Shown here one piece after another: positions 1 to 6,747 of a stretch of 14,920 bases of DNA. Under the pieces are notes generated by a model. It was not told where the DNA came from. It ran no database searches and saw nothing but the letters and a program-made list of their open reading frames with translations. Position 1 is the stretch's first letter. Every line of letters begins with the position of its first letter. Source of the stretch: Promethearchaeota archaeon (lineage in GTDB: Archaea > Asgardarchaeota > Lokiarchaeia > Sigynarchaeales > SOKP01); contig JAHLWJ010000091.1 of the NCBI GenBank assembly GCA_019057975.1, positions 1 to 14,920 on the forward strand, given 5' to 3'. Position numbers and translations under genes: made by a program.

Positions 1-503
1 TTACCAGAAAATTGAATATCATCGAAATATGGAATAAGGGGACGATTTTTACTTGCTTTTTCTACTACAGTTTTTAGAGGAGAGTCAATCTTACGAATTA
101 TCCCTTTTTCATCTATTGTCGAAGTTTTATGGGTGTGTTCATTATATAGACAGATTATACACTCTGGCCATCTCTTATGGAAGTAATTCAAGACACGGTC
201 TATCACCTTATGTTTGAGGGATATTATTCCAAATAAAACCCCCCGGTTATTAATTTCTGTACGTGTGAATTGCATCGCTCGATAGGATTCTTTAGAAATC
301 TCACGCATCATACGATTAACTTTTTTTGCAATTGGAGTGCCAGAATTGCGTAAGACAACTTCTGGAATTTTATTAATTTGTTGGATTAGAGCAGGATAGA
401 AGTTACAATGGCGGGGAAGATTATGAATAAATTCCTCGTATGAATGACCTCTTGCACACCCAACGACTTCCAGTGGATCTTTCTCCTCAATTATTTTTCT
501 CAA
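1..503 (-). CDS. DUF4130 (TIGR03915-type) putative DNA metabolism protein, C-terminus cut by window edge
   Basis: An open frame without stops runs from a TTG at 503 to the window edge and gives 167 residues; the 3' end lies outside. It overlaps the stop of the preceding radical SAM gene (TTGA), and an AGAGGG ribosome-binding site sits about 7 bases upstream, which together decide the start. The stretch VNRMMREISKESYRAMQF followed by TRTEINNRGVLFG resembles the DUF4130 core, in which a conserved basic helix precedes an RF-type strand. The family is known as the partner of TIGR03916 radical SAM proteins and in many bacteria is fused to a UdgX-like uracil-DNA glycosylase domain. Whether such a domain follows here cannot be seen. 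The biochemical role is unknown; DNA repair or base modification is inferred from the partnership. Family assignment rests on motif resemblance plus the neighbour, which is strong context. Confidence 0.72.
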   Translation of the reverse strand, partial: MRKIIEEKDPLEVVGCARGHSYEEFIHNLPRHCNFYPALIQQINKIPEVVLRNSGTPIAKKVNRMMREISKESYRAMQFTRTEINNRGVLFGIISLKHKVIDRVLNYFHKRWPECIICLYNEHTHKTSTIDEKGIIRKIDSPLKTVVEKASKNRPLIPYFDDIQFSG

Positions 504-1828
504 ACGATTTCCCTCTGTGAAACTTTATCATTAATTATGTCGAAATACTTATTTAAAGTCGTTTGATTATGGCCATTTATCAGGAGGTAAGGTTCAGCTC
601 GTTTTAATACCACACCTACAGATTTAAGATCTTGCCGACGTTTAAATACAAATTTTCTTGCTCGTAAATTTATTATACGTTTAGCAGATATAGGTCCAAT
701 TCCAGGAACAAGTAACAACTCTCGGTAAGAGGCCTGATTGGGATCTACAGGATTACGATCTTTAAAATATACCCTTGCTAAATGAATTTTCGGGTCTCCT
801 TTAGGTAAATTTCCTTCTTCGTTAAATACTTCTTCCAAATCCTTTAATTTATAATGATATATTCTTAATAGCCAATCACTTTGATATAACCGATGTTCTC
901 TTTCTAGTGAGGCCGCTTGTTTACCAGCTAGAGGCGTTCCTTCGATTGGAATGAACGAAGAAAAATAGGCTCGTCTTAAATCAATTTCTCGGTATCCCCA
1001 ATCGGTTCTTTTAAGCAGATCATAATCTGTTTCATTTTCTGCTGCACCTACAACGAACTGAGTGGTTTGTCCGCTGTTTAATATTGGTGCACCATCCCAC
1101 CGAAACTTTTTATATCCATCTTCTCTTCTATCTTTAATCATTTTTTCTTGGTATCTCAATTTATTGTCTTGCTCAATATCTCTCAGTTCTTTAAGAGCTT
1201 CATCATTATGTTTGATCCTAATCTGTTTTAACCAGCGTTGACGTGTTAAAATATCATTATTAAAATCTTTTTGATCCGCGATTTCAGAGAGGAAATCCTT
1301 AGTGGAAGCTTCTGTATTAATTGAGATGCGATCGGAAAGAGATATTGCTTCTTTAAGCAGATATTGACTCACACCTGGTAAGCATTTAAAATGTACATAC
1401 CCACCGAAATTATATTTAAAGCGAAGAAGCCTTATCACTTCAAGCATTTCTTCTGTCGTTTGATCAGCACTGCCACAAACTGCTGAAGAAATAAATACAC
1501 CTTCAACGACATTCATTGAATAAAGTTTCATAAATGTTCGAGCGTATTCTTCTGGAGTAAAACTCATTTTTCGCTTACAGCTGTGTGAAAAGCAGTACTT
1601 ACAATTATAAATACATTTGTTAGTATATAGAGTTTTGAAAAGACTCATACATCGTCCATCAGGGGTATAACTGTGGCAAATTCCAGCGTTTACTGTATTT
1701 CCAATCCAACTTTTGGTATCCCCAAAAAGTTTAGGATATTTATCAGTACGACTAGAAGCGGTACTAGCACAAATATCATATTTGGAAGCATCTCCTAAAA
1801 CACGTATCTTCTCTAAAGTAGACGGCAC
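500..1828 (-). CDS. Putative DNA modification/repair radical SAM protein with C-terminal HhH motif (TIGR03916 type)
   Basis: The 442-residue product starts at GTG 1828, the only standard start after the upstream in-frame stop. A Cys-rich N-terminal part (KYDIC at 16-20, GICHSYTPDGRC at 49-60) leads into the radical SAM cluster motif CxxxCxxC at Cys72, Cys76 and Cys79, which should bind a 4Fe-4S cluster and S-adenosylmethionine. The GICHSYTPDGRC block and the later GQTTQFVVGA block (253-262) are hallmarks of the TIGR03916 family. A charged, probably helical linker spans about 195-240. The C-terminus has a helix-hairpin-helix (LLLVPGIGPISAKRI, about 371-385), a DNA-backbone-binding fold. The gene overlaps the downstream DUF4130 gene by 4 bases, implying coupled translation. 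Function on DNA is inferred; no reaction has been established for the family to my knowledge. Confidence 0.9.
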   Translation of the reverse strand: MPSTLEKIRVLGDASKYDICASTASSRTDKYPKLFGDTKSWIGNTVNAGICHSYTPDGRCMSLFKTLYTNKCIYNCKYCFSHSCKRKMSFTPEEYARTFMKLYSMNVVEGVFISSAVCGSADQTTEEMLEVIRLLRFKYNFGGYVHFKCLPGVSQYLLKEAISLSDRISINTEASTKDFLSEIADQKDFNNDILTRQRWLKQIRIKHNDEALKELRDIEQDNKLRYQEKMIKDRREDGYKKFRWDGAPILNSGQTTQFVVGAAENETDYDLLKRTDWGYREIDLRRAYFSSFIPIEGTPLAGKQAASLEREHRLYQSDWLLRIYHYKLKDLEEVFNEEGNLPKGDPKIHLARVYFKDRNPVDPNQASYRELLLVPGIGPISAKRIINLRARKFVFKRRQDLKSVGVVLKRAEPYLLINGHNQTTLNKYFDIINDKVSQREIV

Positions 1829-1893
1829 TTTCTCAGTCCGATATGTAAAATAATATTTATCAATAGGGGTATAATTTAATTTTTAATAATTAG

Positions 1894-1903
1894 TTTATAA
1901 AAA
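1894..1903 (-). promoter_or_regulatory. Candidate TATA box for the radical SAM/DUF4130 operon
   Basis: On the minus strand this reads TTTTTATAAA, close to the archaeal box A consensus. It lies 66 bases upstream of the GTG start, which would leave an untranslated leader of roughly 40 bases. In such AT-rich DNA a match by chance is easy, so this is only a candidate. Confidence 0.25.
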
Positions 1904-1965
1904 GAAGGGGCATACTGAATTTTTAAAATAGATTTAAGGATCTGATCGATATAGGAGTGTATTTA

Positions 1966-1986
1966 AATGATTTAAATAAAATCATT
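1966..1986 (-). terminator. Perfect 8-bp hairpin at the stop of the tandem SCP2 gene
   Basis: Two perfectly complementary 8-base arms (1966-1973 and 1979-1986) flank a 5-base loop. The stem includes bases of the TAA stop of the SCP2 gene. No long T tract follows on the minus strand, so it is not a textbook terminator; it may instead protect or end the messenger's 3' end. Confidence 0.3.
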
Positions 1987-2827
1987 ACAGATTTATGAAA
2001 CCTAAAAAGATATCAATTAAATCTTGAAGAACTAAAGCCTTAGCGATATCTCCTTCTATTTTTATCTTTCCCTCCATATATGCAGACACAGGATTGCCAT
2101 TTATTAGTAAGTCTGCGGAAGTTTCAAGGTCCATTTCTAAAATTAAATTAGGATTAGTTTCCTCTCCTTTATACCATTCCATTCTATTATCGACAATACG
2201 GATTATATAATTATCAAGGTCAGTGATTTTCATTTGAATACTTAAATCTTCTTCTGAGATTGTTTCTTTAGCTTCAGGGTTGTTATTTACAAAAACTGTT
2301 AAAACATCTAAAAAGAGGGGAACTTGTGATGGTTCGACATTAGAAGGTCCCTTTAAATACACATTTATGAGATCTTTCATTGAATTGGCATCAATCACTC
2401 CTTTTTTATCTTGGTTGTCATTAACTTCTAATAATTGAAAAGCCAACTCTAGGATTTCAACAAATTTAATTACCTTAAGTAATTCCCCTTCAATTTTAAA
2501 AACTTCAGAGAAATAGGCTTCTAGAGGATCTACTTGAACAAGAAATAATTTAGAAATAGTTTTTAAATTTGATTTGATAATAAAATCTGGAGATTTTAAA
2601 GTACCTTCATTAAATTCGGCATTTTTATCTTCTATAATAAGATGATATGGCTCAGCATCTTTAATTTTCACCATCATCCTTAGTTTATATCCTTCAATGA
2701 GTTTTTGAACTTCCGGATTAACATTGATAAAATCACAGAGTAATTGAAATATAACAGGAATATCGTCAATGCTAACGGCTTCAGTGGCTTTTTGTCTAAT
2801 CTCAATTAGTCTTTTAATATTTTCCAT
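1985..2827 (-). CDS. Tandem SCP2-like (sterol carrier protein 2) domain protein
   Basis: The 280-residue soluble protein is an internal duplication with a period of about 146 residues. Repeat 1 (about 24-130) contains FINVNPEV, PDFIIKSN, and FKIEGELLKVI; repeat 2 (about 170-280) contains FVNNNPEA, PNLILEMD, and IKIEGDIAKAL. The pattern, with hydrophobic strands, a Y-M/S-E-G element and the closing I-E-G-E/D helix, is typical of the SCP2 fold (PF02036), which makes a hydrophobic pocket for lipids or acyl chains. Repeat 2 is closer to the consensus; in repeat 1 the Y-M-x-G turn has become Y-F-S-E. There is no signal peptide or membrane segment, so it should be cytosolic. The start is ATG 2827. 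It lies 40 bases after the methyltransferase stop and has its own TATA-like box, so it may be transcribed independently. The ligand is unknown. Confidence 0.8.
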   Translation of the reverse strand: MENIKRLIEIRQKATEAVSIDDIPVIFQLLCDFINVNPEVQKLIEGYKLRMMVKIKDAEPYHLIIEDKNAEFNEGTLKSPDFIIKSNLKTISKLFLVQVDPLEAYFSEVFKIEGELLKVIKFVEILELAFQLLEVNDNQDKKGVIDANSMKDLINVYLKGPSNVEPSQVPLFLDVLTVFVNNNPEAKETISEEDLSIQMKITDLDNYIIRIVDNRMEWYKGEETNPNLILEMDLETSADLLINGNPVSAYMEGKIKIEGDIAKALVLQDLIDIFLGFINL

Positions 2828-2850
2828 TTTATATTGTTTTCAAATTTTTT

Positions 2851-2859
2851 AATTTATAC
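2851..2859 (-). promoter_or_regulatory. Candidate TATA box for the tandem SCP2 gene (leaderless)
   Basis: The minus strand reads GTATAAATT, with the centre about 28 bases from ATG 2827. This is the spacing expected if transcription starts at or near the first codon. No ribosome-binding site is visible between box and start, which agrees with a leaderless transcript. Confidence 0.4.
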
Positions 2860-2867
2860 ATTAGTTA

Positions 2868-4301
2868 CTATCTATAAATTGAAAATTCTTTATCTAATTT
2901 TTTTTTCAGACTTAATGGAAAATTAAATCTATTTGAATACAAGTCAAAAATCAAATCATCAATTTTCTTTTGATGGTCTGTGTAATCATAATTTGGATTA
3001 TATTCTTTATTTCTGATAATCTCATTGACTAATTTTTCAACAATTATTTTTGTTTCATTATCAGTTGAAATAATAGGTAAAGCCTGGATTCCTGTTATTT
3101 GAATACTATTGGTATTATTAATAATTCCTTTAGCTAGGTAATTATATAAAGAACTATTCAACAATCCTAACATATATGGAATTGTAATAGTTTTATCCCT
3201 AATTATGAATCCAATAGCTTTATTTGAGTCCCAATAGCATCCTTTTGGCATATAACGTGCTGCTAACCTTGAACTTACACCACTTATTATAATACCCTCC
3301 TGTTCAAACGGTACATTCACTGGGATATCATAATTTTTTTTAGATTCTTCATCCCAATCTAATGCTTCTATAATTTGTCTATAATATTGTTCTGCTCCTC
3401 CTCTCTTTAAATAAGGCTTCCACCTTATTGATTCAAGGTCTTTTTTTAAAATAATTTTATATTTTCGATTTGGATCAGATATTCTCTTATTTCTTCTCTT
3501 AAAATCTTCTGCTAATTCTGTTTCTTCAATAGCAGCTATGTATTTCCTATTATTATGGGTATGCATTCCAATATATCCTTTCAGATAATTATCTAATTTA
3601 GGTGCATTTTCAAATAATTCAATAATTTCTTCTTCAACACCAATAAAAAATATGTTATATGGTAAGGAATTATATTTCTTTTGCTCTGTTTCATTGACAA
3701 TCCTTGGATCTCTGTAATCTTCCTCGCTATTTAATCTAGGAATTATCCTCATTATATTTTTTTCCCTGATCTTTTTATTTTTTTGACCTGAGCATTTTGT
3801 TAAGATAATAATAGCTGCACTTGTGCTTACATTTTGACTAGAAAACAAATTTTTTGGTGCTAAAAGAATTTCATTAATCACACAGTTATTGAGAATAAAT
3901 TTCCTTAGATTTTTATGGGTACTTAGAGTTAAAAATGAATCACTAGTTATAAAACCCAATTTTCCCCCCTCTTTTAAGCGCCAAATGCTATTTACAATAA
4001 ACATAGCATATGTTTCATGAGCATTTATTTTCCCGTAAATTTTTCTCAGTTTTAATTTGTTTTTACGAACATACGCACTTGCTTTATTTAGATATGGTGG
4101 GTTTCCAACAATAAAATCGAACTCATTATACGAATCAGGGTATAAAGCGATAAGTGTATCCTGTGCTTTAAAGGAAACTCCGAATTTTTCTATCTCTCCT
4201 TTAATACTTGCATTTATATCATACGTAATTATCTGGTCACTGTCAATCCCAGACTCTATTAATTTATTTACGAAAATACCAGGTCCGACGCAAGGATCCA
4301 A
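2868..4301 (-). CDS. N6-adenine DNA methyltransferase (TaqI/Eco57I type), no restriction partner seen
   Basis: From TTG 4301 the frame encodes 477 residues. SAM-binding motif I is DPCVGPGIF (2-10), and the catalytic motif IV is NPPY (67-70), the signature of N6-adenine methyltransferases. Residues about 240-410 resemble the TaqI-like target-recognition domain (LKPYLKRG-like RWKPYLKRGG, PYMLGLLNSSLYNYL, ALPII near the end). It should methylate adenine in a specific DNA site using S-adenosylmethionine. No restriction endonuclease, specificity subunit or BREX/DISARM gene is visible nearby, so it looks solitary within this window. TTG 4301 falls directly before motif I, which would remove the upstream motif X; see the next entry for the missing N-terminus. 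Stop TAG at 2868-2870. The gene follows the M28 peptidase gene with no real gap, suggesting co-transcription. Confidence 0.85.
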   Translation of the reverse strand: MDPCVGPGIFVNKLIESGIDSDQIITYDINASIKGEIEKFGVSFKAQDTLIALYPDSYNEFDFIVGNPPYLNKASAYVRKNKLKLRKIYGKINAHETYAMFIVNSIWRLKEGGKLGFITSDSFLTLSTHKNLRKFILNNCVINEILLAPKNLFSSQNVSTSAAIIILTKCSGQKNKKIREKNIMRIIPRLNSEEDYRDPRIVNETEQKKYNSLPYNIFFIGVEEEIIELFENAPKLDNYLKGYIGMHTHNNRKYIAAIEETELAEDFKRRNKRISDPNRKYKIILKKDLESIRWKPYLKRGGAEQYYRQIIEALDWDEESKKNYDIPVNVPFEQEGIIISGVSSRLAARYMPKGCYWDSNKAIGFIIRDKTITIPYMLGLLNSSLYNYLAKGIINNTNSIQITGIQALPIISTDNETKIIVEKLVNEIIRNKEYNPNYDYTDHQKKIDDLIFDLYSNRFNFPLSLKKKLDKEFSIYR

Positions 4302-4408
4302 AATTTTCTGATATTCTTTAATCTTCCCTAATCTTGAAATTATATATTCTACTGTTAGAGGAGGAGTAGTAACTACTCCTAAATCCTTCCTATTAAACTT
4401 GATTCCTA
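4302..4408 (-). other. Coding N-terminal extension of the methyltransferase, lacking a standard start codon
   Basis: The methyltransferase frame stays open upstream of TTG 4301 back to a TGA at 4411-4409. It encodes GIKFNRKDLGVVTTPPL then TVEYIISRLGKIKEYQKI, joined directly to LDPCVGPG. The LGVVTTPPLTVEYIISRL part matches motif X of TaqI-like enzymes (in M.TaqI a similar LGRVETPPEVVDFMV precedes motif I), so it is very likely translated or was until recently. No ATG, GTG or TTG exists in this stretch. The only start-like codons are non-standard (for example ATC at 4403-4401, right after the peptidase stop). Confidence 0.7.
4362..4380. repeat. Perfect 19-bp interrupted palindrome at the methyltransferase 5' end
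   Basis: Nine-base arms AGGAGTAGT and ACTACTCCT flank a single central A. It lies inside the codons for the GVVTTP motif, about 20-40 bases after the end of the M28 gene. It could be an operator for autoregulation or an RNA hairpin, or simply a coincidence of codons for this motif. Confidence 0.5.
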
Positions 4409-5578
4409 ATCAGCACTCTTAGATTGTTTATTTAAATTAATATCAACTTCATTTAATAGAATTATATAAAACTGGGAGAGTTTTTTCAGAAGTGTTAAAT
4501 CTATTTTATCCACATCATCATTAACAGAATGGATATAATTATAAGAGCTCTTATCACCATTACCAAGACCTCGAAATTTCTTATTTAAAAGAAATAACCC
4601 GTCAGTATATGTACCAATGTAGAACCTTCGTGTTTTCTCTAAACTCATTATATCTTTATTTTCTAAAATATAATTGTTAGATTTAAAATATTTATTATTA
4701 AGGAGACCATGATCCCATAAATTTACTCTTTTAGCAAGTGAATCAAAGTTGATTGTAAAAGTCTTATCTCTATCATAATGTTTAATATTTTTATAAAAAT
4801 TTCTTATTCCCATAGTACCGGATTCTTCTGCACCCGTAAAAACGAAACATAAATCATAATTTTTAAGCCTATTTTCTGGAACCGAATAATATTGTAGAAT
4901 TTCTAACACGCATGATATTCCAGAAGCGTTATCTATTGCACCTTTAGATTTATTATTAGTGGTATTCAACCAGATTATTACAGTCGTTACACAATTAATA
5001 ATTAAGATCAAAATAGCAAAAATATACAATAATAAAATATCTTCAAAAAAGACAAAATAATTGAATATATTAATTAATAGGCATAAAGGAAAAGAAATTA
5101 TCCAGATATAATATAATTGGATACGAATTTTTATTGAGAAAGCTTGTCCTTTTGAATCTAAATGTGAAAATAGAAAAATATTATAGTCAGAGGGCCCATT
5201 CTTAGATTGAGATGAAATATTTACAAATAAATTTTGAGAATGATATTGCCGTCCTATTTTAAGTTTCTCTGGATTCCTTGTAAGTATAATTAGAATTAAA
5301 ATTAATATAAAAATTAGAAACAGATTTACTATCGTAAAAATCGGTTGAATATTTAAAAATAAGATTACAAGGAGCCAGCTTAATAATGATAAAGTAACTT
5401 TTGGATAGATTCTTGAATAGAATGTGCTAAATGAGAATTCTTGGATTTTTGGAGTAAGATTTAGATCTTCTACTTTCTGTCTAGCAATGTTGAAACTTTT
5501 TTTCTCAAATTTAGTTCCAGATAATCTTGGAAAAGAGAATTCTTTTAAATTTTTTGATATACGTGTTTCATCAATCAT
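4406..5578 (-). CDS. Membrane-embedded M28-family zinc peptidase
   Basis: The 390-residue protein has the ordered zinc-site residues of M28 aminopeptidases: His139 in FSHLDSKGQ, Asp216 in GAIDNASG, Glu251-Glu252 in FTGAEESG, Asp279 in INFDSLA and His350 in YIHSVNDD. All five expected positions are filled, so it should be active on peptides. Unlike secreted relatives it has no signal peptide but four hydrophobic segments (about 60-78, 80-100, 155-178 and 180-204). The second pair is inserted between His139 and Asp216, inside the catalytic domain. With two hairpins, all catalytic parts lie on the same side as the N-terminus; flanking Lys/Arg (RNPEKLK, NNKSK) suggests the cytosolic side. Start ATG 5578 with a TATA-like sequence 18-25 bases upstream. 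It is the first gene of a likely unit with the methyltransferase. Substrate unknown. Confidence 0.85.
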   Translation of the reverse strand: MIDETRISKNLKEFSFPRLSGTKFEKKSFNIARQKVEDLNLTPKIQEFSFSTFYSRIYPKVTLSLLSWLLVILFLNIQPIFTIVNLFLIFILILILIILTRNPEKLKIGRQYHSQNLFVNISSQSKNGPSDYNIFLFSHLDSKGQAFSIKIRIQLYYIWIISFPLCLLINIFNYFVFFEDILLLYIFAILILIINCVTTVIIWLNTTNNKSKGAIDNASGISCVLEILQYYSVPENRLKNYDLCFVFTGAEESGTMGIRNFYKNIKHYDRDKTFTINFDSLAKRVNLWDHGLLNNKYFKSNNYILENKDIMSLEKTRRFYIGTYTDGLFLLNKKFRGLGNGDKSSYNYIHSVNDDVDKIDLTLLKKLSQFYIILLNEVDINLNKQSKSAD

Positions 5579-5595
5579 GGTTCAAATAATTATTG

Positions 5596-5603
5596 TAAAT
5601 ATG
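5596..5603 (-). promoter_or_regulatory. Candidate TATA box for the M28 peptidase gene
   Basis: The minus strand reads CATATTTA, with its centre about 22 bases before ATG 5578, and no ribosome-binding site lies between them. This would give a leaderless or nearly leaderless transcript. The match is moderate and the DNA is AT-rich. Confidence 0.28.
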
Positions 5604-5751
5604 CCCCATTTTTCGTAGAGCTTACTATTTTTCTATTAATGTTTAATATCTCTCTTGAATTTAATTCATCTTGGTTTGCTGACATCGAGAAATATAAATT
5701 TAATTAATTAATGAAATTTGCTATGTTATTTAATTTGCGACCTTTAATTTA

Positions 5752-5766
5752 AACATTTATAATGTT
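5752..5766 (-). terminator. Small hairpin downstream of the DDAH-like gene
   Basis: Six-base arms AACATT and AATGTT enclose a 3-base loop, 46 bases after the stop of the DDAH-like gene. The surrounding 5579-5811 gap is very AT-rich and has no gene that I can see. The stem is short and purely a candidate for 3'-end formation. Confidence 0.2.
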
Positions 5767-5811
5767 GATAATCACATTTTATTTAATCTTTAAAAGACAT
5801 TTTAATAATTC

Positions 5812-6573
5812 CTAAAATCTTAAAGATAAACAAGAAAGTCCCCCATCCATCTTTCTAAATTCAGTTATATCAAGTTTAAGTACTTTATATCCTAGACTTG
5901 AAATTGAGTTTATTAACTTCTCATAACCATCTGCAATTAAAACATAATTATTTACTCTTATACAATTAGCAGCATAACTCTCATCTTCATCAACTTTGAT
6001 AATATTATAATCTTGAAAAAGAGGATTATCTATAAATTCCCCTGAAACAATCAAGTTATTGTCTCCAATATAAGCTAATCCAGTTTTTAGGTGAATTACC
6101 TCTTTTAATTTAACTAACGAACAAGAAAATCCATATTTTTTTAAGGTTTCTTTCAATTGTAATGCTCCTACTTTATTTGTTCGCTTAGAGATCCCAATAA
6201 AATATTGATCCTCTACTCTAAGAACATCACCGCCATCTAAACTTCCCGGTTTTTCTATTGATTCTACATTTTCATAAAATTTATCTAGAACTTCCCTTAT
6301 TTCTATTTCTTCGCCTTTCCTGCTTGTTTCGCCTAAATTAGCAATAATGGCTAAATCCTCGTTGACAACTGCTGTATCTTCAACAAACGTTGAATCTGGA
6401 AATCTATCATCTGTTTCTAATGTTAAAACCTTCAGTCTACATTTCCTTAATGCTTCAATGTAATTTGAATGCTGAATAAGAGCCTTATTATAATCAGGTT
6501 TTCCTAATTTAGATGAAGTTAAACCATATTGAAAGTTTTTTGAGACAATTCTCACAATAGCATGCTTAAACAT
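5812..6573 (-). CDS. Dimethylarginine dimethylaminohydrolase (DDAH)-like amidinotransferase-fold hydrolase
   Basis: From ATG 6573 the protein has 253 residues, the usual DDAH size. It begins MFKHAIVR as DDAH proteins do; the frame could be extended to a TTG at 6624, but the added 17 residues fit no family pattern. Visible elements are YGLTSSKLG (16-24), FPDSTFVEDTAVV (58-70), SLDGGD (111-116), His161 in IHLKTGL and Cys248 in GGLSCLSLR. Asp113, His161 and Cys248 match the catalytic triad of DDAH, where the Cys attacks the guanidinium carbon. The known reaction converts methylated arginines to citrulline plus methylamines; related enzymes act on arginine or other guanidines, and the substrate here is not proven. 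It is cytosolic and divergent from the sulfatase gene, sharing a 174-bp intergenic region. Confidence 0.85.
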   Translation of the reverse strand: MFKHAIVRIVSKNFQYGLTSSKLGKPDYNKALIQHSNYIEALRKCRLKVLTLETDDRFPDSTFVEDTAVVNEDLAIIANLGETSRKGEEIEIREVLDKFYENVESIEKPGSLDGGDVLRVEDQYFIGISKRTNKVGALQLKETLKKYGFSCSLVKLKEVIHLKTGLAYIGDNNLIVSGEFIDNPLFQDYNIIKVDEDESYAANCIRVNNYVLIADGYEKLINSISSLGYKVLKLDITEFRKMDGGLSCLSLRF

Positions 6574-6684
6574 AAGATCATTAAAAACTAAGTAATTTCT
6601 GCTACCTATAACTATATTTAACAAATTTTTTTAATTTTAAAAGTCGGCTTAAAATTATAAATCTTCATAAATTCAAAGAATATG

Positions 6685-6700
6685 TATTTAAAAATATAAT
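6685..6700 (+). promoter_or_regulatory. Candidate TATA region for the sulfatase-maturase unit
   Basis: TATTTAAAAATATAAT lies about 48-63 bases upstream of ATG 6748 and would place the transcript start near 6720, leaving room for the strong ribosome-binding site. The flanking DNA is AT-rich, so support is limited. Confidence 0.3.
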
Positions 6701-6736
6701 TGAAATAAGTAAAATATTATTGAAAACATTATTTTT

Positions 6737-6742
6737 AGGAGA
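6737..6742 (+). promoter_or_regulatory. Strong ribosome-binding site of the sulfatase gene
   Basis: AGGAGA is followed by a 5-base spacer and ATG 6748. It is among the best Shine-Dalgarno sequences in the window and fixes the start of the sulfatase. Confidence 0.7.
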
Positions 6743-6747
6743 AAGTC

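Noticed and set aside
4057..4311. 84-residue plus-strand open frame
   Set aside because: Lies antisense to the conserved NPPY and motif I region of the methyltransferase; no family pattern and no ribosome-binding site.
4401..4415. Programmed frameshift joining the M28 peptidase to the methyltransferase
   Set aside because: The methyltransferase frame is -1 relative to M28, but its own stop at 4411-4409 leaves almost no window and no slippery heptamer is present.
6574..6624. N-terminal extension of the DDAH-like protein from TTG 6624
   Set aside because: The 17 added residues do not fit the family, whose members begin at the MFKHAIVR-like sequence.
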